Shown: positions 24,628-36,489 of the stretch, one piece after another | Position numbering within the stretch: the stretch's first letter is position 1 | Layout: each line of letters opens with the position of its first letter | Assembly: GCA_958496175.1 (NCBI GenBank) | Contig: OY292276.1 | Coordinates: forward strand, 49,799,080-49,863,079 | Source of the DNA: Sisyra terminalis | Lineage: Eukaryota > Arthropoda > Insecta > Neuroptera > Sisyridae | Reading direction: 5' to 3' | DNA: 64,000 bases | Notes under the pieces: model-generated | Seen by the model: the letters and a program-made list of their open reading frames with translations, nothing else | The model's database searches: none | Told to the model about the DNA's origin: nothing | Position numbers and translations under genes: made by a program

Positions 24628-26471
24628 AATTAATATTGAACAGGGGGGATGAAACCGTAAAAGTGTAATACACTACTTAATCTCAATTTATACTTTCCAA
24701 TCCCTCTCTTGTGATAAATTGTGAAACTGAAATACAGTTTGGTGATATTTACAATAATTAACTAAAAATTTAAGAATATGTGATAAAATATAGCAAAATG
24801 TATCAAGTAAATGAAAACAAAATAAAGTGCAATTAAGAACTATAAAATTAAGTTTCTTTTTAATTAGTAATTTAATAGTTATTGTTAGAAATTAACGAGT
24901 GTACGAGAGAATGGCAAGTTTAAATATGAAGGTCAGGAATTTGGAACCAGTTTGAGCTATTTATTATTTGTTGTCAATTATAATTACATTAACACCTGTT
25001 TCCAAATCCATAAATGCCTTTGAGCCTGCCTTTTTCTCACATTTTGGCCTTTAAACTTCTACTATGTTATTTTACACCACCAATTGAAAGCAGGTAAAAT
25101 TCCTTGCAATTTCCTTTGCAAATTAAGCCGGTTTCGATCATAATATTGATCATTATGGTACAAAGGTTGATAAATTGAACGTAAATATTTGCCTACTTGA
25201 ATTCTATCGTACGATTGAAGAACAGGTTTATCGATTTCGATAAAATTTATTTTATCAGGTACATCTTAGTGTTTCGCCAAAAAAAAAGTACATATATGGA
25301 AGGTCACAAACAAGTCTAATCTAAATATTTGTATCAACATTTTATTCTGATTTCACTTGTGGTTCCAGTTTAAAGACAGCTTTACTGATTTGATAGAAAC
25401 TTTGTAATCAAGTTCAACTAATTTTTCTTCATTAGAAAAGGGTACATAATTAGTATTTACGTTTAATTATTAATAATAAAAATAACATTGCAATCGGTAC
25501 GAAGATTTACTTAATTTTTTTGTGCATTTTATTAATAGAACCGAGGTTTTTAAAATATTTTTTTAAACACTCTTATTACCCTTGATAATTGGTTTCGGTG
25601 TAGTTTTGGGGTGGAATTGTAATTGTTTCTCTCCACACAGGAGAAACGTTTTTTTGGTCCTTTATGTAGGACAGTCAAAATTTCACTTCAAAGTGATCAA
25701 AAGGACTATTTCGAATTATAAAATAATAATATAAGGGATGGTTTTCAGTGATTTCGTTACTTTTTTATTAACAGGCTACTATCTGATCCGACTTTGAAGT
25801 AATTGTAGCAAAAGATTTTGAATTTAAAGGTTGATTCTTTGGAAAAACGAAGAGTGCCATTGGTGCCATTTATCGAAAATAAGGGTGATTTTTCCTTACA
25901 GGGTTCGTGACGTTTGTGACCCTCGTGACAATATATTATATGCGTAAGAGTCAAGTTATGGTTTTATTTTCTTAGGCATACTACTTATAGCTATCTTGGA
26001 AAATTTAAGTTCTCTTGAAAAAGAGAAATGCTACGACTGAAAAGCATTTTTATTTTCTTTTTCATGCTGTTAATAATGTTATAATCAGAGAAGAAAAACG
26101 ATAATATTTTAGAGAGGTTATAATATTTTATTCTGCCCAGTGTAGCCGGTGTAGCCCCATCTGGTCCCATCACTTCTATAACTTGTTTGTTCCGTACGTT
26201 TCGTAATGCATTTCCTGCATACTAGTGATACTAGTTCGCAAAAGTGTACAAAATTGGTGTAAAATGGTGGATAATGGTGGAACACATCTAGTAAAACCGA
26301 ATAAAACTGTCAAATTGGTCGAATTTCTGTGCGTCATTTTTAGTGAAGTTTGGTGAATTTCGTGACATTTTCGTTTTCAAAGAAGTAAAATGATTCCAAG
26401 TGTCCCGGATGAATTCTCAATAAATAAAAGGAACAAGTAATTTGAACTGAAATCGAAATATATGTTTTAAA
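24628..26471. other. Intergenic stretch between the THAP and Myb/SANT-like genes
   Basis: It contains the THAP 3' UTR and the promoter of the next gene. A fragment at about 25526-25560 (GTGCATTTTATTAATAGAA onward) matches the right end of the foldback element at 61498-61840. Nothing else with coding or structural support is seen. Confidence 0.5.
24821..24826 (+). terminator. Polyadenylation signal of the THAP gene
   Basis: A canonical AATAAA lies about 195 bp after the TAG stop, the first in the 3' flank. Confidence 0.6.
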
Positions 26472-28052
26472 ATGAGTGTAAAAACTGAAGGTAGTAATCG
26501 TAATATTATTTAAATAAATATGAAATACATTTAGAAAACTGCGTTACTAAATAGTGGCCTTTTCTATATTACAGGATATGAAGTCACCAGCGAAACCAAA
26601 GATGGAAACGAAGAGAAAAAAGCTACTTCGGAAGATTCGTCTTTGGCGAAGTCTTGGAATGGGACATCTACCCGGTACTTATTTAATTACTTCAAAATAT
26701 ATTACCCGAAATTAAAACGTTGTGAAATTACAAATAAAGCTATGTGGAAGCTTATATCAGACAAATTTAAAAAGGATAACAAATTGAATTTTTCTCCCGA
26801 AGACATTGAAAATCGTTGGAAAACTTTAAAGCGGAATCATAGGAAAATCAATAACCGCAAACCTGTACGGCGTAAACAAATTTTAGAAGTTGGTACAGAT
26901 ATGGATGTGCTTGACAGAGGTGCCATAAAAATTAAAGCAGAAATTTATTCCGAAGAATCAAATCTATCATTAGATTCCCCGGAAACAAGTAATGGAGAAA
27001 ACGTTAGCGACGAGTCGCCCATAGATCAGTCTAGAATTTTCGACAAAGATGCTTGGGATGATCGTTCAACTAAACTTTTGATTGGTTACTTAAAAGTTTA
27101 TCGTCCTCAAGTAATATGTGGTATGATAAACAGCAAGCAAATGTGGCAAAGAATATCTGATAAATTGAAAAAAGATTACAATTTAAATTTCTCAAGTGAT
27201 TCTTGTGAAAACCGAACAAAAATTTTGCGACAAAACTTTGATAATGTAGTAGGAAATGATCGGAAAGTTTTCGCGTATCAAAAAGAAATGAGTGAGCTTT
27301 ACGAGATTGAAAAGAATGATATTAAAGAAGTAATTATAGATCCTGAAGATCTAACCCAAGAGGAATTACAACAAGTTACGTCGGAGTTAACGGAACCTCA
27401 TTCATTTCATTCGTACGTAACCGAAAATAAGGATAATCCTAATTTAACACTTGTCTACGACAGAGCAAACACGGATACGGCAGAAGAAACAAATTATACG
27501 ATGTGGGATTCAGATGCAACAAGAATATTGATATCTTGTTTTAAGTTCTACAATCCACGCGTTGGAAAAGCAGAAGTGAAAAACTACAATATGATGTGGA
27601 ATAGAATTTCGGAAAAAATGACGAAGGAATACATGCTGAACTATTCGAGTAACGCTTGTAAAAATCGCTGGAAAGTTTTGAAAAGAAATTACGAACTAGT
27701 CCACACCGGCAAACGGAAAAGATCGTTTGAATTTTTCGAAGTCATGGACGAGTTATATGGCAAAGAAAGAAAGGAAAAAATGGCACAAAAACAGATGGAA
27801 AAACAGATACTAGAAGAAGTTGTAGTTCCCGAAAAAGTTGTCCCCGAGAAAAACATGCTCTTTGCTGAAATCCGAAAAGAAATGCAACTGTATCACTCCC
27901 AAAAAACAAAAATCAAAGAAGAAATGCTCGAACAGAGTAGAAGAAGAAATATTTTACTAGCAGAAAGAAATGCTTTGCTAAAGAAGTTGATTCAAAATAT
28001 TGCAGGTCCATTTGAAAAATCGAGAAATAATTCTGGACATCTGGAAACTTAA
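26472..28052 (+). CDS. Protein with three Myb/SANT-like DNA-binding repeats
   Basis: Two exons: 26472-26490 (ATG, MSVKTE) and 26575-28052 (TAA), 498 residues. The short first exon is needed because exon 2 has no early in-frame ATG; its donor (GAAG/GTAGTA) and the acceptor (ACAG) agree in phase. Three similar trihelix/Myb-SANT-like units begin at about residues 34, 167 and 317. Each has an initial Trp, a Leu-rich first helix, YxP, a central MWxxISxKxKKDxxLN block and a closing ENRWKxLKR-type helix. Charged acidic linkers separate them. The last ~100 residues are Glu/Lys/Gln-rich and probably coiled coil. Such domains bind DNA in chromatin or transposon-derived factors. The specific orthologue is not recognised. 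An AATAAA follows at 28109. Confidence 0.85.
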
Positions 28053-28108
28053 TTTATATAGTATAGTTCTGTAAGTTTTATGTAAAATAATATGTTAACC
28101 TTCGATGT

Positions 28109-28114
28109 AATAAA
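28109..28114 (+). terminator. Polyadenylation signal of the Myb/SANT-like gene
   Basis: A canonical AATAAA sits 57 bp after the stop codon. Confidence 0.7.
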
Positions 28115-28232
28115 GATAACGTTTCATTTTATTTTTATTGTAACAATTTTTTTTATTCCAAATTACTCAAGTAATTACAATACCTTATTATCAACTAAAT
28201 AATAAGACAAAATAGGGTTTAGTTAAATAAAG

Positions 28233-28397
28233 CAACTTGTGGACGAGTGGTCAAGGTGTCTGCTTCGAAACTAGTAGGTACCGGGTTGGTTTTTCGTAAC
28301 GGGCAAATTTTCAATAGATTGTTTTTGATTAGTTAAGTTTAGTGGTTTATATTGACCCTAGAGTCGTTAAAGATCATAGATGTTATAAAACGACAAA
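28233..28397 (+). mobile_element. tRNA-derived SINE, copy 2 (diverged)
   Basis: It has the same head and tail order as 11880-12046 and 47126-47459. The A-box-like GGACGAGTGG, the block GCAAATTTTCAATA and the tail block GACCCTAGAGTCGTTAAA are all present. The B box is degraded (GGGTTGGTTTTTC), so this copy is probably inert. Confidence 0.8.
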
Positions 28398-30277
28398 AAA
28401 AATCGTTATAACTAAGGCAAGATGATCAGAAATTTGATTTTAATTTTTTGAGTATTTGGTGAAACTCGTATAATGAATCAATTGAGAAATGTATAAGAAC
28501 CTATACCTACGCATGTGGGTGCTATCAATGGATTAATTTATTTATAGATATCTAATTAATTGATTCAAAATTGAGCCTTTTTCGACCAGTAGAGAATCAG
28601 TGGTATCAGTGGTAGATTTAAGCATACATTAACTAGACTACCGTTTCTAGAGTTTCGTAACTTTAGAGGTCCCCAAATGCTTACATTTCAGTAATTTGCA
28701 GAATAATGATATATTTAATAAGCTGACAAATTATCAGTAGATTTAAATTGAAAATTAAAAAATAAATTCAGTTAAACTGTAAAAACTCAAAATTATTTTT
28801 TTCTCTTTTTATCTATGTAAAGCATAGAAAACCGATATTATCATATTATGAAATAAAATTTGTTGCGCAGACTAAAAATAGTACATGATACAAATTACTG
28901 AGAATTTGCATTAAAGAAAATGTAATTCAGTGTAATCTCACTAAATTATGGTTTTTCTTTATAAGGGTAAGTAACGTAAATAATTTTTGAAACACGCATT
29001 TGTCTATGAACTATTAGGAATTTTTTTTGGCCTTTGAAGAGAAAAACAGCCACATTTTTACTTTGAAGATTTAAAAAGGAAAACATAATTTTCTATTGCA
29101 AAATTAAAACAAAATGATGGATTCTTTCCCTTTTTATTAACACATTTCCGTTGTCTGAAAACATTTTAACGTTTCGCCCCATAAAAATTTGTAGTTTAAA
29201 AGATAATTCCTCGAAAAATCGAAGTTTATCATTCATGTGTTTTCTACAAAATGACCAATTTAAAGGATTACCGAAACTGTTTACAAAAATATTTGTGATT
29301 AAAATAAAGCATGTAATTTTTCAATTATTCGTATATCAAATTGTCCAATTAAAAAAAATCAATAGTATTTTTTCAAGATAAATAAAAAGATAGCGGAATT
29401 GCAAATGTTTATGGATTAATTAGAAAAGTTATTATGGAACGCTCATGATGATAGATTTGAATAACATAGTTATGAGTCATAGGAAAAAGTGGGTACGGAG
29501 GGACATAGTGGGTGTTAGATGCATTAAATAGCAATTTGAGTATTTTTATATCAAAAGCCGGTCGATTATTAAGTACAAGTAAATGGACAGCAAGTGGCGT
29601 TTGATAATTAATAAAAAATACATATAATCCTGTTTTTCTAAAAGAATACTATTTTTATTCTTAATTTTGTTGGGTTGTTGTGAATTACATCAGAATATTA
29701 TTAATATTAAACAGTGTTCAATAGCATTGGTCAGCATTGGTTTTGATATAACATATAAGTCAGTTTCATCAAGCCTGGTAAATCAAACATTATTTTCGGG
29801 ATACCTTTGGTAGGTAGTTATTTATTCTAAATTTCACATAATTTCATGATTCTTAATTACTTTATATAATATCACAAATTTTATCAAAAAAAAAATTAAA
29901 TATTCCAATTGTAACGTAATGAAGAATATATGAATCAATATTATTGAAGGCCATATAGATATCATTAACTACACATTCTACACATTTAATATATGGGTGA
30001 TTCTCATCAAATTCCGAAATTGGGTAGAAAAAAAGTTGTAAAAAATATTTTTAAAAATTTCTTTTGTTTTGTCAAATTAATTTTTACCAATATAGTGGAC
30101 CTCAGAATAAACTTATTTTAGACGAATTATAAGAATGATTTAATATTTTTATAGGCCATACCATCATTGAATCGTGTCTGTTATCATTTGATAGGGAGCA
30201 AAAAGTTTAGACCTTAACAGTATTATTTATTTTTTAGCAGCAATGTGGACTTAAAGGATGTAAATCCATATACTAAT

Positions 30278-30330
30278 AATTAATTCAGCGACGTTTCGGT
30301 TCTTTATTTGACCTTCATCAGGCTTCTAAA
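30278..30330 (-). ncRNA. Hammerhead-ribozyme-like motif, left arm of 30.2-kb element
   Basis: On the minus strand CTGATGA is at 30321-30315, GAAA at 30297-30294 and GTC at 30292-30290. Between the first two lies a hairpin (GGTC/GAACC, one bulged base) with an AAATAAA loop. AGC before the core pairs with GCT after GTC. This matches the type I hammerhead order with a minimal stem III, except for one extra A before stem II. Catalytic activity is untested. Confidence 0.4.
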
Positions 30331-30437
30331 AAATCATATTAATACAAACACATGTTTACAGAACTTTTCAGAAAATTCTTAATTGTTAAATTGTTCATTT
30401 GCCTTAATACAAAATACATAATATACATCTCAAACTA

Positions 30438-31165
30438 TTAAGGGATTATATATAGTTAGAAGGCCGAAAATAGTGAATTTTCCAGAATTTTTTCAGAGAA
30501 AACTTTTAAATTAATTGATCTAAAAATTTGTACACATATTATGGTATCTTTTAACTGTATTTTAAGACTTAGTATTAGTAAAAATATTTATTTGGAAAGC
30601 AGCTACAGCTGATTTCCGGGAGCTCCTCTCAAAAAAGACGTTTTGCGGTGATCACTATATCTCTGAACTGGATTCTCTTAATTTAAAAAACCAAACAGAT
30701 TTCGTTAAAGTAATGTTAAATCTAGTAATTAATCGAAGGAATAAGCAAAATATTTTTTTTTTGACCAAATGGCGGTTTCTCAAAAAAAAAATCGATTTTT
30801 GAACAAAATTTCGGCCTTAAATTGTTTATAAAAAAAAATATTTATCGGTGAGAAAAAATCTTCGATTAATTACTAAAAAGTATATTTCAGAAGCTCGTGT
30901 TAAAATCTGAGACTAATCGGTTTAACCGTTTTGGAGTAATGTTGGTCACCGACTTTGAAAACACCATTTTGAGAAAAACGCGTTTAAAGTTTGAAAAGCA
31001 CTTTACATAGGAAAAAAACGCCTTTTTAAATTTGCGTGTAACTTCGAAAATATTCACCGGAACGATATTAATTTTTCTGTATGTATTCTTAAATATATGT
31101 ACACTCAGAAAAGAAAATAAAAAAAATCGATTTTTAGAAAATTCTAACTGTATATAACCCCTTAA
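30438..31165. mobile_element. TTAA-flanked non-autonomous element nested in the palindromic element
   Basis: TTAA at 30438-30441 and 31162-31165 encloses inverted termini GGGATTATATATAGTTAGAA and TTCTAACTGTATATAACCCC. Size, TTAA duplication and the GGG start match the element at 19574-20287, but the internal sequence differs. It has no transposase ORF and sits at the symmetry centre of the host palindrome. Confidence 0.75.
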
Positions 31166-31252
31166 GGTAAATTAGGTATTAAGGTAAATGAACAATTTAA
31201 CAATTAAGAATGTTCTGAAAGGTCCTATAAACATGTGTTTGTATTAATATGA

Positions 31253-31306
31253 TTTTTTAGAAGCCTGATGAAGGTCAAATAAAGAACCGAAACGTCACTG
31301 AATTAA
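31253..31306 (+). ncRNA. Hammerhead-ribozyme-like motif, right arm of 30.2-kb element
   Basis: CTGATGA is at 31265-31271, GAAA at 31289-31292, then C and GTC at 31294-31296. Stem II is the same GGTC/GAACC hairpin. The base after GTC is A in place of G, which weakens stem I relative to the left arm. Confidence 0.35.
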
Positions 31307-32375
31307 TAATTAGTATATGGATTTACATCCTGTAAGTCCACTTTCCTGCTAAAAAATAAATAATATTATGTAAAGTATGGACACAACCAATTTATCGATA
31401 ACTTAACAGTATTATTGTTACGTTAATATAATATTCCTCTATAAAGAGTTATTTGTTGTCCTGCTCCGTCAAAATGAACTACTGAGATACACTCTGCATT
31501 GTACTTACAGCAATAATTTTCCCTAAAGTCAATATGAATGATGTTCTCATCTTTAAACATGAACGGTGAATTTAAGGATTAAATAAGCAAAGAAAAAAAA
31601 AGTCAAGTTCGACTAGTTTAAAAAAGCCATTCCCTCATATATCGTCATTCCCTCGGTTCAATTTGAAATGAGGGAATGACGAAATGAAGTATAACTTCAA
31701 AAATTTTGATACATAAACTTTTGTTATCTCTGAATTTTTGTGTAAATTTACTGTCTTTGACAACCTATTTTACTGTGCAATTGTTATTAAAATATAGTAA
31801 ATATTTCTATTTTTCTTCAATGTGAGGAAATGACGACTGAAAATGGAATCTTAAAAAAATCTCCATAATTTTTATTTTGGAATAGATACTTTAACACGTA
31901 TAAGATGACTTAAATATGGAAATTAATTAATAGTATTGTCAACAATCAAAAATCGATAAGAGCCTTCATGAATGAAATGATTACATATGCGTTTATCTAT
32001 CGACTGTTAGTAAAGGTGTTAGGGAATGGAACACCTATGAAAAATATATTTGAAAACATTTTCTTGACTTTTTATTCCAAAATCAAAAGTTTTTGAAAAT
32101 GTTTTTAATCGATTAATGAAATTAGCAATCAATTCATCTGAAAAAAAATTCATTTAAAAGTTCAAAAATGTGCCAACCTCAAGTTTGGGACATAGTGAGG
32201 GAATGATTTTCAGGATACTATTTATTTATTTTTTTATAGAGATACTCATCAGGTTCAAAAATTATAACCAACCACATTAACCCTTGTTTGAAATATGCCC
32301 CACATTCGATTAACAAAAAAAATATGCACATTCTTTTAATAGTCTTTTTGTTTTCAGGGTCCAACCACAAAATTC

Positions 32376-35300
32376 ATGATGAACTCGAAAAAAGCATTTC
32401 TTGAAACAATAAGCGACAACAATACTGCTCAGTTTTATAAAACTTGCAACAAAATTTTAAATGAAATTAGCCAAAAGGATGCGAAAGCTCTAATTGATGA
32501 ACTTGATAATGAAGATGTACACCAACAATTTATCAAACTTAAATTGATTGAAAAATTTCAATTTTATGATGAAATAATCACTATTCTAAAAGGAAACCAC
32601 CAGAAACTAATTGACAAAGTTTTGACTTATGATTTTCTTTTTAAAGAAAATAGTCAATTGGTATCATGGGAATTTTGGAACAATGAGCTTTTGCCATTTA
32701 TATCGTTCAATACACGATGCAGACTTTTGAACAATTTCAGCAAATATTATGAGAATGTAGCGAAATGTGAAGAATTTTTTGAGAAAATTTTGATGAAATA
32801 TAACCTACGTACCGCCTCTATTCTTCTACCGGGATGCACTTCCGAATTTATAAAATCAATTGTTTTAAAATATCGTTTAATTCTACAAGAGCCACAATTG
32901 ATTCGCTTTGGACAAGGACGAGCGGATTTCGTTTTTTGGTATTTGAATGAGTTCAAAAATAAAATTAACATCTCACATTACCAGGAGACATATAAATTTC
33001 TTAATAAAAACGGCAACTCAAGTTTATTTTTAAACTTTTATGAAGAAAATAAAAAAGACCTTACTCATATTTCAATTGGAAGACGTGTTAGTAAATTGTG
33101 TTGCAAAAAATCAAAATCAACAGTAATTGAAAACTCTAAATTGTACAAAAATTTATTGAAAGATGAAATCATCATTGATAAACTATCTAAAGAAGATTTT
33201 AAAAAGTTTTTACTAAATTTTTATTCACCACCACCTGAAAGAAATTCGAACAACTATTGTTCCGATTCTCTTTTACAACGGCTACCCAAAGAGGATCGAT
33301 TAAATCACATATTGACTCTTTACAAAGAACTACATGGAATTGATTTGCTAAATGAAAATATTTTGATAAATTTAAAAGAAGTTCTGGCAGATGATCTTAT
33401 CAATATTTTACCAGAAGCCCAACGCATTTTTTATGCCAGCAAATTGTTAAAAGATGATCCATTGAATTGTCAATATGTCAAATTTTTGACCATTGAGGAT
33501 ACAGAAAAAGCCATTAAAAAACTATTAAAAATATCCTCTCAGCCTTCTCAACGTGTACCGTTAGTTCGATGTTTAATGCAATCTTGCATAATAAACAGGA
33601 AAAATTTAAAGAAAAATGTTTTATGGATCCTGGATCGGTTTCGGAACGATGAGGTATGGGTGCTTGATCCGGTTTTTCAAATTCTTCATGACAAAATTGA
33701 TGCAGTTATAACGGAAATCAAAGACGATGATATATGGGAAGCAATATCTTTACACATTCAAAAACGTTCAGTTACGGGTCAAATTCATAACGGATACTAT
33801 GCAAAAATAATTCTACGTATTATTGAGGAACGAATTAATGATAAAATGTCATTTGACGATCAAATAAATCTTTTAATTGAAGTGAACAAATGCGAATGGT
33901 CTAAAACACTTATAATAGAAACTTCTGATCCACATTCTGAACTAAAAATGACAATTTTTTCTAAATATTTGCAAACAATTGGTGAAAAATATTCTTCAGA
34001 CTCGAGCACTTTGAAGGATGATAATGATATGATGGAGTTTCTTGTAAAAAATATGATAAATTCCCCAAAAGCTTTAGAATGGAATTGGTTAATAAATCTG
34101 TGGCTTGAACGTTTACGAAATATTACTGATTTAACTAAAGACATTTTTGAATTGTCTTTGCAAATGTGGAAAAAAAGTAAAAATGATCAAATCATAGAAA
34201 TAATCGATAGTTTAATTTTCAAACAATTTAATGTTAATGAAAAAAATATCTTTATTTATTATTTAAAACATAAACCAATGGTTGTGCAGTCCAACATTGA
34301 ACCATTTTTGCAACAATATCTTCAACCCTACTATTATAATAACTATATACAAATAATAGCTGCGCTATTGAAAAAAATTCATTTACAACCAATAAAAATT
34401 GCTATAATTAAGCAATTGGAGGTGATATTGAAAGATCCATCTAGACAAAAGGAATGGCCTAAGGCTGCTAAAATGCTTTGTTTTTTGGCTGATGGAAAAC
34501 ATGGTTTAAATATTCTACAAGATAAATTTCCAACTCAGAAGAAGGAAGATCAAGTGGAATTAAATTATCTACGAACAGAAATTGCTAATTCTATTTGTAG
34601 ATTAGATCCAATTATTGAACTAAATGAACTCAAATCTTTTATTGAAAGTGATTATTTAGTTAATTTAGTCAATTCACTATATTCCTTATGCTTACAAACG
34701 CCAGAAAAGAAAGCATTGGAGTTTCTAAAATCAATTGACACTCCTCAAGTATCGATCCATAAACATTTGATTCGCTTAAAATATCTAATTGGATCACGAG
34801 AAATGTTCCAAGAATTATCGAAAAATTTTAACGATTTGAAACATGAAACTCTGCGCACTATAGTTTGTACAATCTACTTAAAAGAAATAGTCACAGAAAT
34901 CAGTGAAGAATCATTTCAAAACATGATGGCAATTATGAAACAATTGGAAGAAAAGGACCAAGATGCGTGGAATTTAATATTTACAAAAATTCGTTCAATT
35001 CCTACGGAATTTTTGTCCAGTTATTTGGAACAATTGTGGTTCATATTCGGATCAGTTCAATTCGAAAACGTGAATTTTAAACGACAAAAAATAAAATCGC
35101 TATTGAATTCAATTGCATTAAACTATTTGGAACAAGTTCCAAGTGCTTTTATCCAAAAAAATTTGCTGGAAAATTTATTTGAAACAACGAACCATAAAGA
35201 TTTGCATGAAGCTTTTATGAATCTTGGAGTTAAATATCTGTTTTCGTTTAGAACTGAAGCCAAATTGTTCGTTATTCAAATATTCATGAAACTGTTGCGC

Positions 35301-35885
35301 AAATCGAATGATTCAAATTCGCAACTTTTCATAGAACAATTCACGAAAAGTATTTGCAATGAGATATCAATCAAGAAAAACTATGAAAATCCCGAAAGTA
35401 AAGAAATACTTTCACTGATTCTAAAACAATTCATGGAGTTCTCAGCTAATGATGATGTACTCTATTTTTTGGAACTGCACAATTTGAAATTATCTATTAT
35501 TAAATTTGACTATTTCCATAGTCGAAATTGGGAAGAATTAGTAAAGAACTTCTCTGCACTGTTGGAAAATGTAACGGAAAGATACGGAACAGAAATAATT
35601 CCTTTATTTGGGTTTAATTGTGTTGATGAACTAATAACTCCTATTTGCGATACTTTAGATATCGATAAGATAAACTTCGTATTGAATTTTGTTGAAAGTT
35701 TATTGAATTTATCGAATTCTGTTACAATACAATTGATTACAGTTCATTGTTTAAAACTGTATTCAGTTTCTGAACAAACCCAGAGTCGATTCAATGAGTT
35801 GACTGATAAATTAAAAAAATCAATTCACAAAAGTGTTGCAGTTACTAGTTTTTATCAATTTAAATATTTAAATAATGATATGTGA
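32376..35885 (+). CDS. Large helical orphan protein, 1169 residues, single coding exon
   Basis: One uninterrupted reading frame from ATG-ATG at 32376 to TGA at 35885. A strong acceptor (polypyrimidine then CAG, ending 32358) lies 17 bp before the ATG, so the gene has at least one spliced 5' UTR exon. The product has no signal peptide, membrane segment or catalytic motif I can see. It is Leu/Ile/Lys/Asn-rich with regularly alternating amphipathic helices throughout, which suggests a HEAT/ARM-like alpha-solenoid. The most distinctive block is around 290-420 (RLPKEDRLNHILTLYKEL; LPEAQRIFYASKLLKDDPLN), which resembles large uncharacterised animal solenoid proteins I recall only vaguely. Function is unknown. 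It ends with an AATAAA at 35962. Confidence 0.9.
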   Translation: MMNSKKAFLETISDNNTAQFYKTCNKILNEISQKDAKALIDELDNEDVHQQFIKLKLIEKFQFYDEIITILKGNHQKLIDKVLTYDFLFKENSQLVSWEFWNNELLPFISFNTRCRLLNNFSKYYENVAKCEEFFEKILMKYNLRTASILLPGCTSEFIKSIVLKYRLILQEPQLIRFGQGRADFVFWYLNEFKNKINISHYQETYKFLNKNGNSSLFLNFYEENKKDLTHISIGRRVSKLCCKKSKSTVIENSKLYKNLLKDEIIIDKLSKEDFKKFLLNFYSPPPERNSNNYCSDSLLQRLPKEDRLNHILTLYKELHGIDLLNENILINLKEVLADDLINILPEAQRIFYASKLLKDDPLNCQYVKFLTIEDTEKAIKKLLKISSQPSQRVPLVRCLMQSCIINRKNLKKNVLWILDRFRNDEVWVLDPVFQILHDKIDAVITEIKDDDIWEAISLHIQKRSVTGQIHNGYYAKIILRIIEERINDKMSFDDQINLLIEVNKCEWSKTLIIETSDPHSELKMTIFSKYLQTIGEKYSSDSSTLKDDNDMMEFLVKNMINSPKALEWNWLINLWLERLRNITDLTKDIFELSLQMWKKSKNDQIIEIIDSLIFKQFNVNEKNIFIYYLKHKPMVVQSNIEPFLQQYLQPYYYNNYIQIIAALLKKIHLQPIKIAIIKQLEVILKDPSRQKEWPKAAKMLCFLADGKHGLNILQDKFPTQKKEDQVELNYLRTEIANSICRLDPIIELNELKSFIESDYLVNLVNSLYSLCLQTPEKKALEFLKSIDTPQVSIHKHLIRLKYLIGSREMFQELSKNFNDLKHETLRTIVCTIYLKEIVTEISEESFQNMMAIMKQLEEKDQDAWNLIFTKIRSIPTEFLSSYLEQLWFIFGSVQFENVNFKRQKIKSLLNSIALNYLEQVPSAFIQKNLLENLFETTNHKDLHEAFMNLGVKYLFSFRTEAKLFVIQIFMKLLRKSNDSNSQLFIEQFTKSICNEISIKKNYENPESKEILSLILKQFMEFSANDDVLYFLELHNLKLSIIKFDYFHSRNWEELVKNFSALLENVTERYGTEIIPLFGFNCVDELITPICDTLDIDKINFVLNFVESLLNLSNSVTIQLITVHCLKLYSVSEQTQSRFNELTDKLKKSIHKSVAVTSFYQFKYLNNDM

Positions 35886-35961
35886 AAAAGATAACAATGA
35901 ATTGTATTATTAATCTGATATGTTTCAAGCTTAGCATGATGTTTTCAGGATTATATATTTT

Positions 35962-35967
35962 AATAAA
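35962..35967 (+). terminator. Polyadenylation signal of the 1169-residue gene
   Basis: A canonical AATAAA lies 77 bp after the stop codon. Confidence 0.7.
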
Positions 35968-36489
35968 GTTTTTTTATTTTGATGTTAAATGGTTTGTTAT
36001 TACCAATTTAGTTCATTCCAATTTAGTTTAAACCATATCCCTATTAATCCATATTAACACAATAGTTTAAATACATTTAAAAGAAAGTTTTTTTTGAAAT
36101 TATTGAATTTAATATAAAGATATAAATGGGTAATAAAAATATACAATTACTATTGTATTTATTTAATTTTTACAGCACCGCTATTTGTACAAATTGTAGG
36201 TACACACAATCGACTATTTAGACAAACTATATGTATATGCAATTGATTGTTTATTCATATCTATACATAATAGTTTATGGCTACAATCCATTTCTATATG
36301 GTAAATGTTTTCGATAAATATTTTTCAAACAAGTGGCCCATGCTGTATTGATAAACATTAAGTTCATATATGTAAGATATAAATTTGTTTAAGTAGTCAA
36401 TAGTGTATAATATTATGAAGTACTATATAGTATGTACAAATAGCCAACTGTGTATACATGTAATATGCATAAATAGCCAATTTGGCTTA

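Larger units (their letters stand above)
30228..31366. mobile_element. Palindromic element with hammerhead-like motif in each arm, interrupted
   Basis: The arms 30228-30437 and 31166-31366 are inverted copies sharing AGGATGTAAATCCATATACT, GGTTCTTTATTTGACCTTCA and ACACATGTTTA. Their junction is interrupted by the TTAA-flanked element at 30438-31165. Before that insertion the element was an almost pure palindrome of about 410 bp. Each arm carries the CTGATGA...GAAACGTC core. The shorter relatives at 42691-43002 and 44318-44784 share the core and its hairpin. Confidence 0.75.
28053..32375. other. Intergenic stretch rich in transposons
   Basis: It contains a SINE copy (28233-28397) and a palindromic element with hammerhead-like cores (30228-31366), itself split by a TTAA-flanked element (30438-31165). 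A 5' UTR exon of the downstream 1169-residue gene must lie in or before this region, because a splice acceptor ends at 32358, but I could not place it. Short ORFs such as 29151 have no support. Confidence 0.55.
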
